Source of the DNA: Sphaerothrix gracilis
GTDB lineage: Bacteria > Cyanobacteriota > Cyanobacteriia > Phormidesmidales > Phormidesmidaceae
Reading direction: 5' to 3'
Assembly: GCF_030405905.1 (NCBI RefSeq)
Contig: NZ_JASATW010000002.1
Coordinates: 186,001-250,000 of the forward strand
Length of the DNA: 64,000 nt
Below are positions 1 through 8,101 of the stretch, one piece after another. How positions within the stretch are numbered: position 1 is the stretch's first letter; each line of letters starts with the position of its first letter. The translations under genes and the position numbers were made by a program. The notes below the pieces were generated by a model, which was not told the origin of the DNA, did not search any database, and worked only from the letters and a program-made list of their open reading frames with translations.

Positions 1-165
1 GGCTGGTATAACAACCATCTGAGTCCTAGATTGATACTGAGGTTCAACCTAGCTCGTAAGATGATTCAAACAACCATTATTTCAGACCATTTGCCAATTG
101 TTTACTTCTGTTGAGTATTTTCTGCCTGAATTTGGAGCCGCTAAGACCCAGTTTTTGCCTATCCT

Positions 166-897
166 ATGATCTCATCTCCGACAGCCTCTCTCCGATTTGA
201 CATCGTGAGTCTTTTTCCCGACTTTTTTACCTCCTCTTTGCGCTCTGGGCTGCTGGGTAAAGCCCTGGATCGAGGCATTGCCGAAGTCCACATCACCAAT
301 CCCCGCGACTTCACAACTGATAAGCATCACCGGGTTGACGACGAGCCTTATGGTGGTGGCGCTGGCATGTTGATGAAGCCAGAGCCGATTTTTGCGGCGG
401 TGGAATCCCTGCCGCTTTTGCCGCCACGGGACATCATTTTGATGACGCCCCAGGGAGAGCCACTGCGGCAATCTCTTATGCAAACCCTGGCCACTAACTA
501 TGCTCAAATTGTTATTATTTGCGGACATTATGAAGGGGTAGACGAACGGGTTTTGCAGCTGGTGACGCGCGAAGTTTCCCTGGGAGATTTTGTTCTCACC
601 TGCGGTGAGATTCCGGCGCTGGCTTTGATCAACGGGGTGACTCGTTTAAGACCGGGCACGGTTGGGAAAGCTGACTCGCTTAAGTACGAGAGTTTTGAGG
701 CCGGGCTGCTGGACTATCCGCAATACACCCGGCCCGCTAGCTTTCGTGGCTGGCAGGTGCCTGAAGTGTTGCGCTCAGGCAATCACGCCGCGATCGCTCA
801 GTGGCGGCAAACTCAGCAAATTCAGCGCACTCAGACCCGTCGCCCTGACTTATATCAGCAATGGCTGGAACAGCAATCTGATTTGGAATCTTCCTAA
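166..897 (+). CDS. trmD: tRNA (guanine37-N1)-methyltransferase TrmD
   Basis: TrmD uses S-adenosylmethionine to methylate N1 of G37 next to the anticodon of tRNAs reading CNN codons, which prevents frameshifting. The 243 residues match the family's length. The SPOUT trefoil-knot core is visible at residues 120-150 (GHYEGVDERV, then GDFVLTCGE). The second motif is usually DYVLxGGE; here Cys stands for the first Gly of the GG pair (residue about 147), which is unusual beside the SAM-binding loop. The HRVDDEPYGGGAGM segment (55-69) is also characteristic. The stop overlaps the ispF start by one base (TAATG), so the two are translationally coupled. Confidence 0.96.
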   Translation: MISSPTASLRFDIVSLFPDFFTSSLRSGLLGKALDRGIAEVHITNPRDFTTDKHHRVDDEPYGGGAGMLMKPEPIFAAVESLPLLPPRDIILMTPQGEPLRQSLMQTLATNYAQIVIICGHYEGVDERVLQLVTREVSLGDFVLTCGEIPALALINGVTRLRPGTVGKADSLKYESFEAGLLDYPQYTRPASFRGWQVPEVLRSGNHAAIAQWRQTQQIQRTQTRRPDLYQQWLEQQSDLESS

Positions 898-1379
898 TGA
901 ACATTCGCATTGGCAACGGATACGATATTCACCGTCTGGTGAGCGATCGCCCCCTCATTCTCGGCGGCGTCAAAATTGAGCACGAAAAGGGGCTGCTGGG
1001 CCACAGTGATGCTGATGCCCTAACCCACGCCATCATGGATGCGCTGCTGGGCGCTCTCAGTTTGGGCGATATTGGACTTTACTTTCCCCCCAGCGATCCC
1101 CAGTGGCAGGACGCCGATAGCCTGGTTCTGCTGCAGCAGGTACATCAGCTAGTACAGGAACGGGGCTGGCAAATTAGCAACATCGACAGCGTGATTGTGG
1201 CTGAGCGGCCTAAGCTGAAACCTCATATCTCAGTCATGCGCGATCGCCTAGCGCAAACCCTGTCGTTGGAGCCAGAACAGGTGGGGATTAAGGCTACGAC
1301 CAATGAAAAACTAGGCCCTGTTGGCCGTGAGGAAGGGATTGCTGCCTACGCGGTTACACTTCTACATAAATTTTCCTAA
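897..1379 (+). CDS. ispF: 2-C-methyl-D-erythritol 2,4-cyclodiphosphate synthase IspF
   Basis: IspF is the MEP-pathway enzyme that cyclises CDP-methylerythritol 2-phosphate to MEcPP with loss of CMP, feeding isoprenoid, carotenoid and chlorophyll side-chain synthesis. The metal ligands appear as D10 and H12 in the N-terminal GYDIHRL motif and H44 in HSDADALTHAIMDALLG. The C-terminal segment KATTNEKLGPVGREEGIAAYAV is the family signature. The 160-aa length is full. It overlaps trmD by one base and is presumably on the same message. Confidence 0.97.
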   Translation: MNIRIGNGYDIHRLVSDRPLILGGVKIEHEKGLLGHSDADALTHAIMDALLGALSLGDIGLYFPPSDPQWQDADSLVLLQQVHQLVQERGWQISNIDSVIVAERPKLKPHISVMRDRLAQTLSLEPEQVGIKATTNEKLGPVGREEGIAAYAVTLLHKFS

Positions 1380-1890
1380 CTCAGTTTATGTATTAAATTA
1401 ACTTTTTTAATGGATTAAACTGACTTGGGCAGAGAGATAAGGAAAAATAGTGTAACCCATTATTCTTGGAACCAGTCCCAGACGATTAGCTCCGAAGCAT
1501 CACAGCCTTCACGTCTTAATCTTTTCCTAAGGTTTGGGTGCTTAAGTATTACAGATGAACCGTGCTGATCTAGCCGCTATTTTTCAGCAGTTTACGCCGA
1601 GCGGTAGATTACACGGTGTCGGCGCAGACCTATACAATTTGCTAGCTGGGTAACAGAATCCTCCTCAAAAAATCGTAAAAATACGTAAATATCCGATTTT
1701 TTAGTGAAGATACTGGTCGAAGTCTTGCTGGATTTCTGCTTTGACTTCTCGACGTAGCTTCGGGAGACAGCGGCATCAGCTAAACCTTTGTCCTTGTCAG
1801 AGTGCGGATGTGTGTTCCCAAGCAAATTTGAAAATCTGCCCCAAGACGGTGGGTCAACGCTGTCTTAATTATTTTTGGAAGGTGATCGCT
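1380..1890. other. 511-bp intergenic region, ispF to BON protein
   Basis: I see no convincing gene here; short open frames on either strand lack codon-use or family support. Besides the hairpin after ispF, there is a 9-bp perfect inverted repeat, AAAAAATCG at 1667-1675 and CGATTTTTT at 1694-1702, around an AT-rich 18-base centre. It could be a terminator for either direction. The last 15 bases hold a good ribosome-binding site (GGAAGGTGAT) for the BON gene. Confidence 0.5.
1381..1423 (+). terminator. AT-rich stem-loop just after ispF
   Basis: TCAGTTTA at 1381-1388 pairs perfectly with TAAACTGA at 1416-1423, with a second ATTAA/TTAAT pairing nested inside. It starts one base after the ispF stop. 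There is no clear T-tract after the stem, so it is either a weak terminator or a 3'-end stabilising hairpin. Confidence 0.35.
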
Positions 1891-2241
1891 ATGGGTGCCT
1901 ATGAAGCTGCCTATACATCTAATCAAACTGTCATAGGAGGGTGCGCGATCGCATCGGTGGTATCAACCTCTGCTAGAGCCTGGTACCTGTCTATTCCGCC
2001 TGAGCGGGTTGGACTCCGGGGAGAATACGACCATCAGGGCTTAGCAAAGCGAGTTCAGCGTCAGTTCCATAAAAAGTTTGAGTCTGCCGCTGCCGATGTG
2101 GCGGTCCGTCAGCGAGGCCGCATCGTAATCCTGCGGGGGAAGGTCGCTTCCAAAGAGCTGCTAAACCGTCTAGTGCGCACTGCTATGCAGGTGGAAGGTG
2201 CTGATGCAGTTGAGCTGCATAACGTGGCTATTGGCTCCTAG
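1891..2241 (+). CDS. BON-domain protein
   Basis: This 116-aa protein has a C-terminal BON-like domain (about residues 50-114): an LAKRVQRQF helix, a hydrophobic RGRIVILRGKVASKELLNRLVRTAMQVEGADAV stretch and an NVAIGS end. BON domains occur in envelope and lipid-binding proteins and often bind phospholipid surfaces. The start at 1891 was chosen over an upstream in-frame ATG at 1741 because a Shine-Dalgarno-like GGAAGGTGAT sits just before it and the extra 50 residues look like non-coding translation. Its stop shares bases with the stop of the convergent permease gene. The specific role is unknown. Confidence 0.75.
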   Translation: MGAYEAAYTSNQTVIGGCAIASVVSTSARAWYLSIPPERVGLRGEYDHQGLAKRVQRQFHKKFESAAADVAVRQRGRIVILRGKVASKELLNRLVRTAMQVEGADAVELHNVAIGS

Positions 2242-3137
2242 AAATAACCGCTAGAATCTGCCGCTGGCAGGAAAGCCAGCCTCAGCAGGGACAAGCCCAG
2301 AATCAGCAAAAACAGAACTAGGCCAATTGTGCAGGCATAGTTAATTTCCAAAGACTGAAATGCCTGCTCATAGACGTAATAAACCACCGTTTTTGAGCTA
2401 TTGCGCGGCCCTCCCTGAGTCATGATGAAGACTTCTTCAAACACCTTGGTGGCTGAAATAGCAGAAATGACGCTGACCAGAAAAATATAGGGACGCATCA
2501 GCGGCAGGGTAATATCCCAGTGACGCTGCCAGCCATCTGAGCCATCAATTGCTGCAGCCTCATAGAGACTGGCCGGAATCGCCTGTAGGCCTGCTAGATA
2601 GATCACCATGTAGTATCCCAATCCTTTCCAGATGGTCACCAGCATGACGCTGGGCAAAGCTAGTTCAGGGCTAGTCAGCCACGGCACGCCTGACTGACTC
2701 AGCCTTAGCCCAGTCACAATCTGGTTGAGCAGACCGTTTTCCGCGTAGAGCCACTGCCAGGCAATACCCGCCACCACCATTGAAATCACAACGGGGGTGT
2801 AGTAAGCCACTCGGAACCAGCGGACGCCTCGCAGCTTTTGATTGACTAAAATAGCCAGCAAAAGCGGTGCGATCGCCAAGACCGGCACGACCCCAATGAG
2901 ATAAAACAGCGTATTTCTCAGGGTTTGCCAGAAGACCGGATCCCGCAGCAGCTTATGAAAATTGGCAAAATTGTTCCACTGGGGTGGCTGAGTGAGGTCG
3001 TAGCCGAAGCTAGTAAAGCTGAGATAAAACGCCTGCAGTGCGGGACCGAAAACCGTCAATCCTAGAATAATCAAAGCTGGCAGCAAGAAAAAGTAGGGTG
3101 TCCCCCCTCGCTGCCAGGCTGAACGCTCTTGGGGCAT
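2238..3137 (-). CDS. carbohydrate ABC transporter permease (MalF/UgpA type)
   Basis: This is the inner-membrane permease subunit of a CUT1-type sugar importer. The 299 residues contain about six hydrophobic helices, with the first near residue 15. The cytoplasmic EAA loop that docks the ATPase is clear (EAAAIDGSDGWQRHWDITLPLMRP, about 190-215). In cyanobacteria such permeases serve glucosylglycerol, trehalose or other sugars, but the substrate cannot be read here. The partner permease, binding protein and ATPase are not adjacent, so it is an orphan subunit in this window. The lysozyme-like gene lies 35 bases upstream on the same strand. Confidence 0.9.
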   Translation of the reverse strand: MPQERSAWQRGGTPYFFLLPALIILGLTVFGPALQAFYLSFTSFGYDLTQPPQWNNFANFHKLLRDPVFWQTLRNTLFYLIGVVPVLAIAPLLLAILVNQKLRGVRWFRVAYYTPVVISMVVAGIAWQWLYAENGLLNQIVTGLRLSQSGVPWLTSPELALPSVMLVTIWKGLGYYMVIYLAGLQAIPASLYEAAAIDGSDGWQRHWDITLPLMRPYIFLVSVISAISATKVFEEVFIMTQGGPRNSSKTVVYYVYEQAFQSLEINYACTIGLVLFLLILGLSLLRLAFLPAADSSGYF

Positions 3138-3172
3138 AGGACAAAATTAAAACACTTTTTGCAAGTGATAGC

Positions 3173-3856
3173 TTACAGGAATCGCCGGAAGTCTTGCCCT
3201 AAAAATAAGGCCCGTTCGGCATTGCGGCGACGGGTGAGTCCCGCTAATACGCGGCCTCCAGCCCGATTCCAGCGGGGAAACTGGTCAGCGGCTCCTTGAA
3301 TGTCGTTTTGATTGAGCAGCCGCAGCAGCGTGGAGCTGCGAAAGGCTCCTGAACCAACGTTGTAGGTAAACGATACCAGCGCCGAAAACTGATTGTCATT
3401 GACAGTGACCTTGACGGCGTCCTGAATGGCTCGCTCAAACTTGTTGACATCTCGCTTCAATAGCTGCTCCGCTTGCGCCTGCGTAATCTCCATGCCGGGC
3501 GTGACGCCCTGAGTGGTGCCGTAGCCAATTGTCCAGATGCCCACAGCATCCTGATAAGCCTTAAGGCGCAGGCCTTCGAATGACTTAATCAAAAAGAGGC
3601 CATCTTCATTGGTCTGACGAACGCTGGGCTGGGTTGGCGGCGGCGGTGGTGGCAGGGGCAGCGGCTCTTTGCTGCCGGGAGAGACTGTCATTCCCCTGGG
3701 GGCGTCATCGCGCAGAAACCAAGAGCGGATACCGCGAATATTGAGAATTTTTTCGTTGGGATTGTTTTTAGAAGGGTACTTAGAAATCTTGGATAGGTAA
3801 TATCCTCCCTGCATGAGGTAAATGGCGTTGTCGGTTTCTTTAATCCAGGTTCCCAT
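3173..3856 (-). CDS. GH24 (phage-type) lysozyme-domain protein
   Basis: This 227-aa protein has a C-terminal T4/lambda-type lysozyme domain (about residues 82-225) that would hydrolyse the MurNAc-GlcNAc bond of peptidoglycan. The expected catalytic Glu is E94 (SFEGLRL), followed by D103 (AYQDAVG) and the TIGYGTT motif with T115. The N-terminal 60 residues (GTWIKETDNAIYLM...) resemble a small beta-rich binding module, and a run of prolines links the two parts. The start at 3856 was chosen for the AGGGGG ribosome-binding sequence about 10 bases upstream; a longer frame extends to 3940. No holin or phage genes surround it and no signal peptide is evident. Confidence 0.85.
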   Translation of the reverse strand: MGTWIKETDNAIYLMQGGYYLSKISKYPSKNNPNEKILNIRGIRSWFLRDDAPRGMTVSPGSKEPLPLPPPPPPTQPSVRQTNEDGLFLIKSFEGLRLKAYQDAVGIWTIGYGTTQGVTPGMEITQAQAEQLLKRDVNKFERAIQDAVKVTVNDNQFSALVSFTYNVGSGAFRSSTLLRLLNQNDIQGAADQFPRWNRAGGRVLAGLTRRRNAERALFLGQDFRRFL

Positions 3857-3970
3857 CTGAAATAACCCCCTGACTACACAAGCTTTAAGTGGGCAACGGC
3901 GCAATTCTCCATCAGAGATAACAGATAGAACAACTAACATGGATGAAGAAAGTTATCTCTTTAAGACTAT

Positions 3971-5278
3971 ATGTATTCCACTCTGGCTGCTCCGGCTGCG
4001 GATTCCCAGCTTCATCTGCCCGTCATTCAAAAATTATCTAATGGTTTAACCCTGATTGTTGAGCAAACACCAGTAGAAGCTGTCAACCTGAGTATTTGGT
4101 TAGGCATTGGGTCAGCCGTAGAGTCAGAGTCAATCAACGGCCTAGCCCATTTTCTCGAACATATGATTTTCAAAGGCACCGCTGAGATTCCCTGCGGTGA
4201 GTTTGAGCGGGCACTAGAAGCTAGAGGGGCTGTCACTAACGCGGCGACCAGCCAGGACTACACCCACTACTATGTAACGGCGGCTCCCCAAGACTTTGCG
4301 ACCCTAGCCCCGCTACAGATTGAGCTATTAATTAACTCTAGTTTGGCTGCAGACGCTTTTGAGCGTGAGCGTCCGGTCATCCTAGAAGAAATTCGCCGCT
4401 CTGAGGATAATGTGCGGCGGCGTAACTTTTACCGCTTTACAGAGCTTGTGTTTGACCACTTGCCCTACCGACGGCAGGTGCTGGGATCTGCTGATGTAAT
4501 TGCCAATTTGACCGTCGAGCAGATGCGGACATTTCATCGGAGCTGGTATCAGCCACCGCACATGACAGCTGTAGCCGTTGGCAATTTACCGGCAGAAACT
4601 CTGGCCGAGATTGCGACTGAGAGTTTCGAGCAGGCGCTAGAGCGACAGACAGACACCCAGCCCCTAGCCTCTGCTGCCGCCACGCCAGCCGCCTACCCGC
4701 CTGAACCTCCTTTCAGCCAGATCCGCCGCCTGCATTATGCGGACAAAGCTTTGCGACAGGCGCGGTTAATTATGTGCTGGCGCGTACCGGGCATGGACAA
4801 TTTGCCGCAGACCTATGCCCTAGACGTGATTGCCTCAGTTCTGGGCCAAGGCCGCACATCTCGTTTAGTCAGAGAACTGCGGGAGGAGCGACAGATAGTT
4901 GATGGCATTATGGCTAGCAACATGAGCTATCGCCAGCAAGGACTGTTCTCAATTTCGGCCCAGCTACCCGCAGAGCATTTGCCCAGCGTGGAAGAGAGCA
5001 TTGTTAGTCAGATTGCGCGGCTGCAGACAGAGCCAATTGCGATCGCTGAGCTGCAGCGGATTCAGACCCAGGTGGCTAACCGCTATATCTTTGGCAGCGA
5101 AACCCCCAGCGATCGCGCTGGCCTCTATGGCTACTACCATGCTCTGACTGGCGATATTAGTCACGCCCTGAGCTACCCGGCGAGCATTCGCGCTATTACC
5201 CTGGACGAACTGCAGCAGGCAGCCCGGCAATATCTATCGCCTGAGGCTTACGCCATTATGACGGTTGTGCCGGAATAG
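3971..5278 (+). CDS. M16-family zinc metallopeptidase (processing-peptidase type)
   Basis: This 435-aa protein is of the pitrilysin/mitochondrial processing peptidase class. The inverted zinc motif HxxEH is intact at H60-E63-H64 (LAHFLEHMIFKGT), and the distal glutamate region is ILEEIRR (about 138-143). The second half holds the R/Y substrate-binding strand region typical of the active subunit (SETPSDRAGLYGYY). Cyanobacteria often carry two tandem M16 genes, one active and one inactive; only the active type is here. It probably degrades signal peptides or other short peptides. The fructosamine-kinase-like gene follows 23 bases later. Confidence 0.93.
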   Translation: MYSTLAAPAADSQLHLPVIQKLSNGLTLIVEQTPVEAVNLSIWLGIGSAVESESINGLAHFLEHMIFKGTAEIPCGEFERALEARGAVTNAATSQDYTHYYVTAAPQDFATLAPLQIELLINSSLAADAFERERPVILEEIRRSEDNVRRRNFYRFTELVFDHLPYRRQVLGSADVIANLTVEQMRTFHRSWYQPPHMTAVAVGNLPAETLAEIATESFEQALERQTDTQPLASAAATPAAYPPEPPFSQIRRLHYADKALRQARLIMCWRVPGMDNLPQTYALDVIASVLGQGRTSRLVRELREERQIVDGIMASNMSYRQQGLFSISAQLPAEHLPSVEESIVSQIARLQTEPIAIAELQRIQTQVANRYIFGSETPSDRAGLYGYYHALTGDISHALSYPASIRAITLDELQQAARQYLSPEAYAIMTVVPE

Positions 5279-5301
5279 GAATATGTCGAAGTTTCAAAGC
5301 A

Positions 5302-6171
5302 ATGCCTATGTGGAATGCGATCGCTCAGCAGATTAGCCAAAAAATCGGTCAGCCCTTTGAAGTTCGCGATCGCCGCTCAGTCGGCGGCGGCAGCATCAAT
5401 CAGGCTTATGCCATCAGCGACGGCGAGCAAACCTTTTTTCTGAAGCTTAATCAGGCTAGCCAGGTGGCTATGTTTGAGCGCGAAGCCCTAGGACTGAAAG
5501 AGATTGCCGACAGCCATACAATTCGCGCCCCGCGTCCTCTCTGCTGGGGGACTGCCGATAGCTCGGCCTACGTTGTGATGGAATGGCTAGATCTGGGCGC
5601 TGGCAACAATCAGGCTTGGCAAAAGATGGGCCAGCAGTTAGCAGCCATGCACCGGGTAGAGAGCGATCGCGGTTTTGGCTGGCATCAAAATAATACAATT
5701 GGCTCTACGCCGCAGCCTAATCCCTGGACAGCCGACTGGCTAGCCTTTTATCAAGAGCACCGCCTGCACTATCAGTTTCAGTTAGCCAAGCGCCGGGGCG
5801 GCCATTTTCCCCAAGCCGGGGCGCTGCTATCGGCCTTACCAGAACTGCTCGCCGGACATGATCCCCGGCCAGCCTTGGTACATGGAGACTTATGGTCAGG
5901 CAATGCGGCCATTACGGCGGCGGGTGAACCCGTGCTGCTAGATCCGGCAGTTTACTACGGCGATCGCGAAGTAGATATTGCCATGAGCGAACTTTTTGGC
6001 GGCTTTCCGGCTGCCTTCTATCAAAGCTATAACGAGGCTTATCCGCTGGAGTCAGGGTATTCGCGCCGCAAAGTGCTCTACAACCTGTATCACATCCTCA
6101 ACCACTTCAACCTGTTTGGCGGCGGCTATGGCGCTCAAGCAAGCCGTATGATTGACCAGCTTTTAGGTTAG
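5302..6171 (+). CDS. fructosamine kinase family protein
   Basis: FN3K-family kinases phosphorylate ketoamines such as fructosamine on glycated proteins, destabilising the adduct for repair. The 289 residues show the aminoglycoside-phosphotransferase-like fold: a nucleotide-binding start (GGGSINQAYAI, about 29-39), FFLKLN with the ATP-binding Lys, the catalytic VHGDLWSGN motif (about 194-202) and the metal-binding LLDPAVYYGDREVDIAM segment. Two in-frame ATGs (5302, 5308) are both possible. It is probably co-transcribed with the M16 peptidase, consistent with a protein-damage role, but that link is inference. Confidence 0.92.
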   Translation: MPMWNAIAQQISQKIGQPFEVRDRRSVGGGSINQAYAISDGEQTFFLKLNQASQVAMFEREALGLKEIADSHTIRAPRPLCWGTADSSAYVVMEWLDLGAGNNQAWQKMGQQLAAMHRVESDRGFGWHQNNTIGSTPQPNPWTADWLAFYQEHRLHYQFQLAKRRGGHFPQAGALLSALPELLAGHDPRPALVHGDLWSGNAAITAAGEPVLLDPAVYYGDREVDIAMSELFGGFPAAFYQSYNEAYPLESGYSRRKVLYNLYHILNHFNLFGGGYGAQASRMIDQLLG

Positions 6172-6212
6172 GGCTGAACTAAACCAATTGATTAGACTCA
6201 ATCCATAGATGG

Positions 6213-6242
6213 ATGACAATAGTTTATATGAGCTGGTATAAA
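6213..6242 (+). promoter_or_regulatory. possible promoter for the 59-aa ORF
   Basis: ATGACA at 6213-6218 and TATAAA at 6237-6242 are separated by 18 bases, a plausible sigma-70-type promoter 30 bases before the small ORF at 6272. The -35 element is imperfect. Confidence 0.35.
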
Positions 6243-6271
6243 TGTTGAGTAATCAAATTCCATAGGAGTCT

Positions 6272-6451
6272 ATGAAATATAGCGTCCAGCTAGAAGGTAA
6301 AAACGCCGAAGAACTACAGCAGAATCAGCCTTATGCCCTAGAGGTTTTTGCTGACCATAAGCAAGAGGCTAAGACGATTGCCTTGGTCAGAGCACAGGCG
6401 GCAGGTATTGACGTCAATATATCTTCCATTGAAGTGACTACGAGTCGCTAG
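6272..6451 (+). CDS. small hypothetical protein (59 aa)
   Basis: This is a short ORF starting MKYSVQLEGKN and ending EVTTSR. It has a GGAG ribosome-binding site six bases ahead of the ATG, a plausible promoter upstream and a strong hairpin terminator downstream, so the expression unit looks complete. The protein is soluble, mixed charge and predicted alpha/beta: a strand, a helix rich in Ala/Lys (HKQEAKTIALVRAQAAG), then a final strand (VNISSIEVTT). I do not recognise a family. Confidence 0.65.
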   Translation: MKYSVQLEGKNAEELQQNQPYALEVFADHKQEAKTIALVRAQAAGIDVNISSIEVTTSR

Positions 6452-6517
6452 TGATGGCTATCTAGGCCGAGCTGATGCTTCTTAGTCAGCTTGTGCAGCT
6501 TTTAGCCCCTATAAGTG

Positions 6518-6555
6518 CCTAATCCCCTCGACTCTACGACTGCGAGGGGATTAGG
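6518..6555. terminator. strong bidirectional hairpin terminator
   Basis: A perfect 13-bp inverted repeat (CCTAATCCCCTCG at 6518-6530, CGAGGGGATTAGG at 6543-6555) with a 12-base loop lies between the 59-aa ORF and the convergent ABC-2 permease. It is well placed to end both transcripts. Confidence 0.75.
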
Positions 6556-6576
6556 CTGTTTGGATCTTCGTTGAGG

Positions 6577-7383
6577 CTAGTCCTGCTGGTGAGAAAACTG
6601 ATAGGCTCCGACGAAAGACAGGGCGATCGCCACTATGAGCAGGATGGGAATTGAGTACCAGGGAAAAGCGTCTAGAGACTGGTAGGCGGCGGCTCTCAGC
6701 CCCATCGTAGTGTAGGTAAGCGGCAGTAAAAAAACAATCACTTTGAGGGCGATCGGCAGCGCCATCGGATCAAAAAAGGTGCCGCCCAGAAAAGACATCG
6801 GTACAATCAAAAAGTTGTTGAACAGGCCGACGCTCTCCAGGGATTTGACGTTAAGACCGACAATAACGCCTAGTCCCGCAAACACAGAGCAGTTTAAGAC
6901 CAACAACAGCAGGAACAGCGGATTGATAAAGCTCCAGGGCTGCCCGGTAAACAGCACTGCCACTATAATCACTGATGTTGCCGTCATCATGCCCCGCACC
7001 ACCCCCGCCAGCATCTTGCCCAGATGCAGCGCTAGCGGATGTACCGGGAACAGCAGCATTTCTTCAAAAGTTTTGGTAAACAGGCGATCGCCACAGATCG
7101 AAAACGTCGTGCCGCCGAAGCTGATCACCATTGACGATAGGGCGACCATCCCCGGTAGGATAAACTCCAGGTAGCTATCGCCAGCGCTGGGTTCGGCCAC
7201 GCGATCGATGGAGCTGCCCAGACCTAAGCCAAACGCTAAAATATAGATCAGCGGTGATACCAGCCCCGAAGCAGCCACTTGGGGAATTCGTACGCGCAAA
7301 TCTAGCCAGTCTCCCCAGAAAACGGTCAAACTGTCCGACAAGATGGTTCGCAGCGGAAGTGTAGGCAGGCGTTTCACAGTCAT
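6577..7383 (-). CDS. ABC-2 type transporter permease (DrrB-like)
   Basis: This is the membrane subunit of an ABC exporter of the ABC-2 class, with five to six hydrophobic segments (PLIYILAFGLGLG, FILPGMVALSSMVISFGGTTFS, FINPLFLLLLVLNCSVFAGLGVIVG, FLIVPMSFLGGTFF and others). The FSICGDRLFTKTFEEMLLFPVHPLALHLGKM loop after the second helix is typical of the family, whose members export drugs, polysaccharides or lipids. The start at 7383 (MTVKRLPTL) is preferred; the frame is open to 7494, but that extension is Lys/Asn-rich and unlike family members. The cognate ATPase is not adjacent, so the substrate is unknown. Confidence 0.88.
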   Translation of the reverse strand: MTVKRLPTLPLRTILSDSLTVFWGDWLDLRVRIPQVAASGLVSPLIYILAFGLGLGSSIDRVAEPSAGDSYLEFILPGMVALSSMVISFGGTTFSICGDRLFTKTFEEMLLFPVHPLALHLGKMLAGVVRGMMTATSVIIVAVLFTGQPWSFINPLFLLLLVLNCSVFAGLGVIVGLNVKSLESVGLFNNFLIVPMSFLGGTFFDPMALPIALKVIVFLLPLTYTTMGLRAAAYQSLDAFPWYSIPILLIVAIALSFVGAYQFSHQQD

Positions 7384-7552
7384 CAGCGCTAACAGCTTTA
7401 TTTTTACTTTATCTTTATTATTCCGCCTCAGGCTAGATTCGCTATGGGAAAAATCAGCGTTAAGTTTTGTCCGAATTTGGAATCTTAACGGCATACTGGA
7501 AGAGTGCGGTCTTTAATCACTAACCGATAGTTTCGGCTGAAATCGTGGGTTT

Positions 7553-8101
7553 ATGAAACGCAAGTCCTCTCGCTATGCACCTCCGGCAGAACCTTCCCGC
7601 TTTTCCAGCGGCGGAGAGCGGAGTAGCCCCTTCAACTATTTGACGATTGCTGTGCTTGGAGGCATTTTTATTCTGGGCATTGCTCTCGGCATCGTCTTTA
7701 GCTCTTCAGCCAGCTTTAGCCCTGAGAATATCGCTTCACGCGAAGCGATCGATCGCAGTGCTCCTAACCCAGAACTTTGCGCTCGCTATGGCGCCAGTGC
7801 GGTGGTTTCAGATATGCGCATCTTTCTCACTTTTAATCCCTTCAACGTCTATATCTCTCAGCCGCGCATGACGCCGGGCTGCGTCCTCAGACGCAACAAC
7901 TGGGCTGTTTTAGAGCAGCGCGATTTAGTCAGCAATACAGACGTACGGCAGTGCCGCAACCGCATGAACACCTTCGGCTATACCGGCGATATCGGCGACA
8001 GCCCCAACATCGACTGTATCTACCAGAACGATGCGGCAGGTAATCTATTCCTTAATCAGCCTGGCTTTGGCGCGCCGCCACCGGAATCAAATCAGTTCTA
8101 A
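7553..8101 (+). CDS. DUF3172 membrane-anchored protein
   Basis: This 182-aa conserved cyanobacterial protein has a proline/serine-rich cytoplasmic N-terminus, one transmembrane helix (about residues 32-52, YLTIAVLGGIFILGIALGIVFSS) and a soluble domain with the Cys-containing DUF3172 pattern (NPELCARYGASAVV, MTPGCVLRRNNWAVL, VRQCRNRMNTFGY, NIDCIYQND). The four cysteines in the exported part may form disulfides. Function is unknown in the family. Its TAA overlaps the stop codon of the convergent AMIN gene. Confidence 0.87.
   Translation: MKRKSSRYAPPAEPSRFSSGGERSSPFNYLTIAVLGGIFILGIALGIVFSSSASFSPENIASREAIDRSAPNPELCARYGASAVVSDMRIFLTFNPFNVYISQPRMTPGCVLRRNNWAVLEQRDLVSNTDVRQCRNRMNTFGYTGDIGDSPNIDCIYQNDAAGNLFLNQPGFGAPPPESNQF

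Noticed and set aside
1592..1825. 77-codon minus-strand ORF in the ispF-BON gap
   Set aside because: Overlaps the inverted repeat and low-complexity AT DNA; no family likeness.
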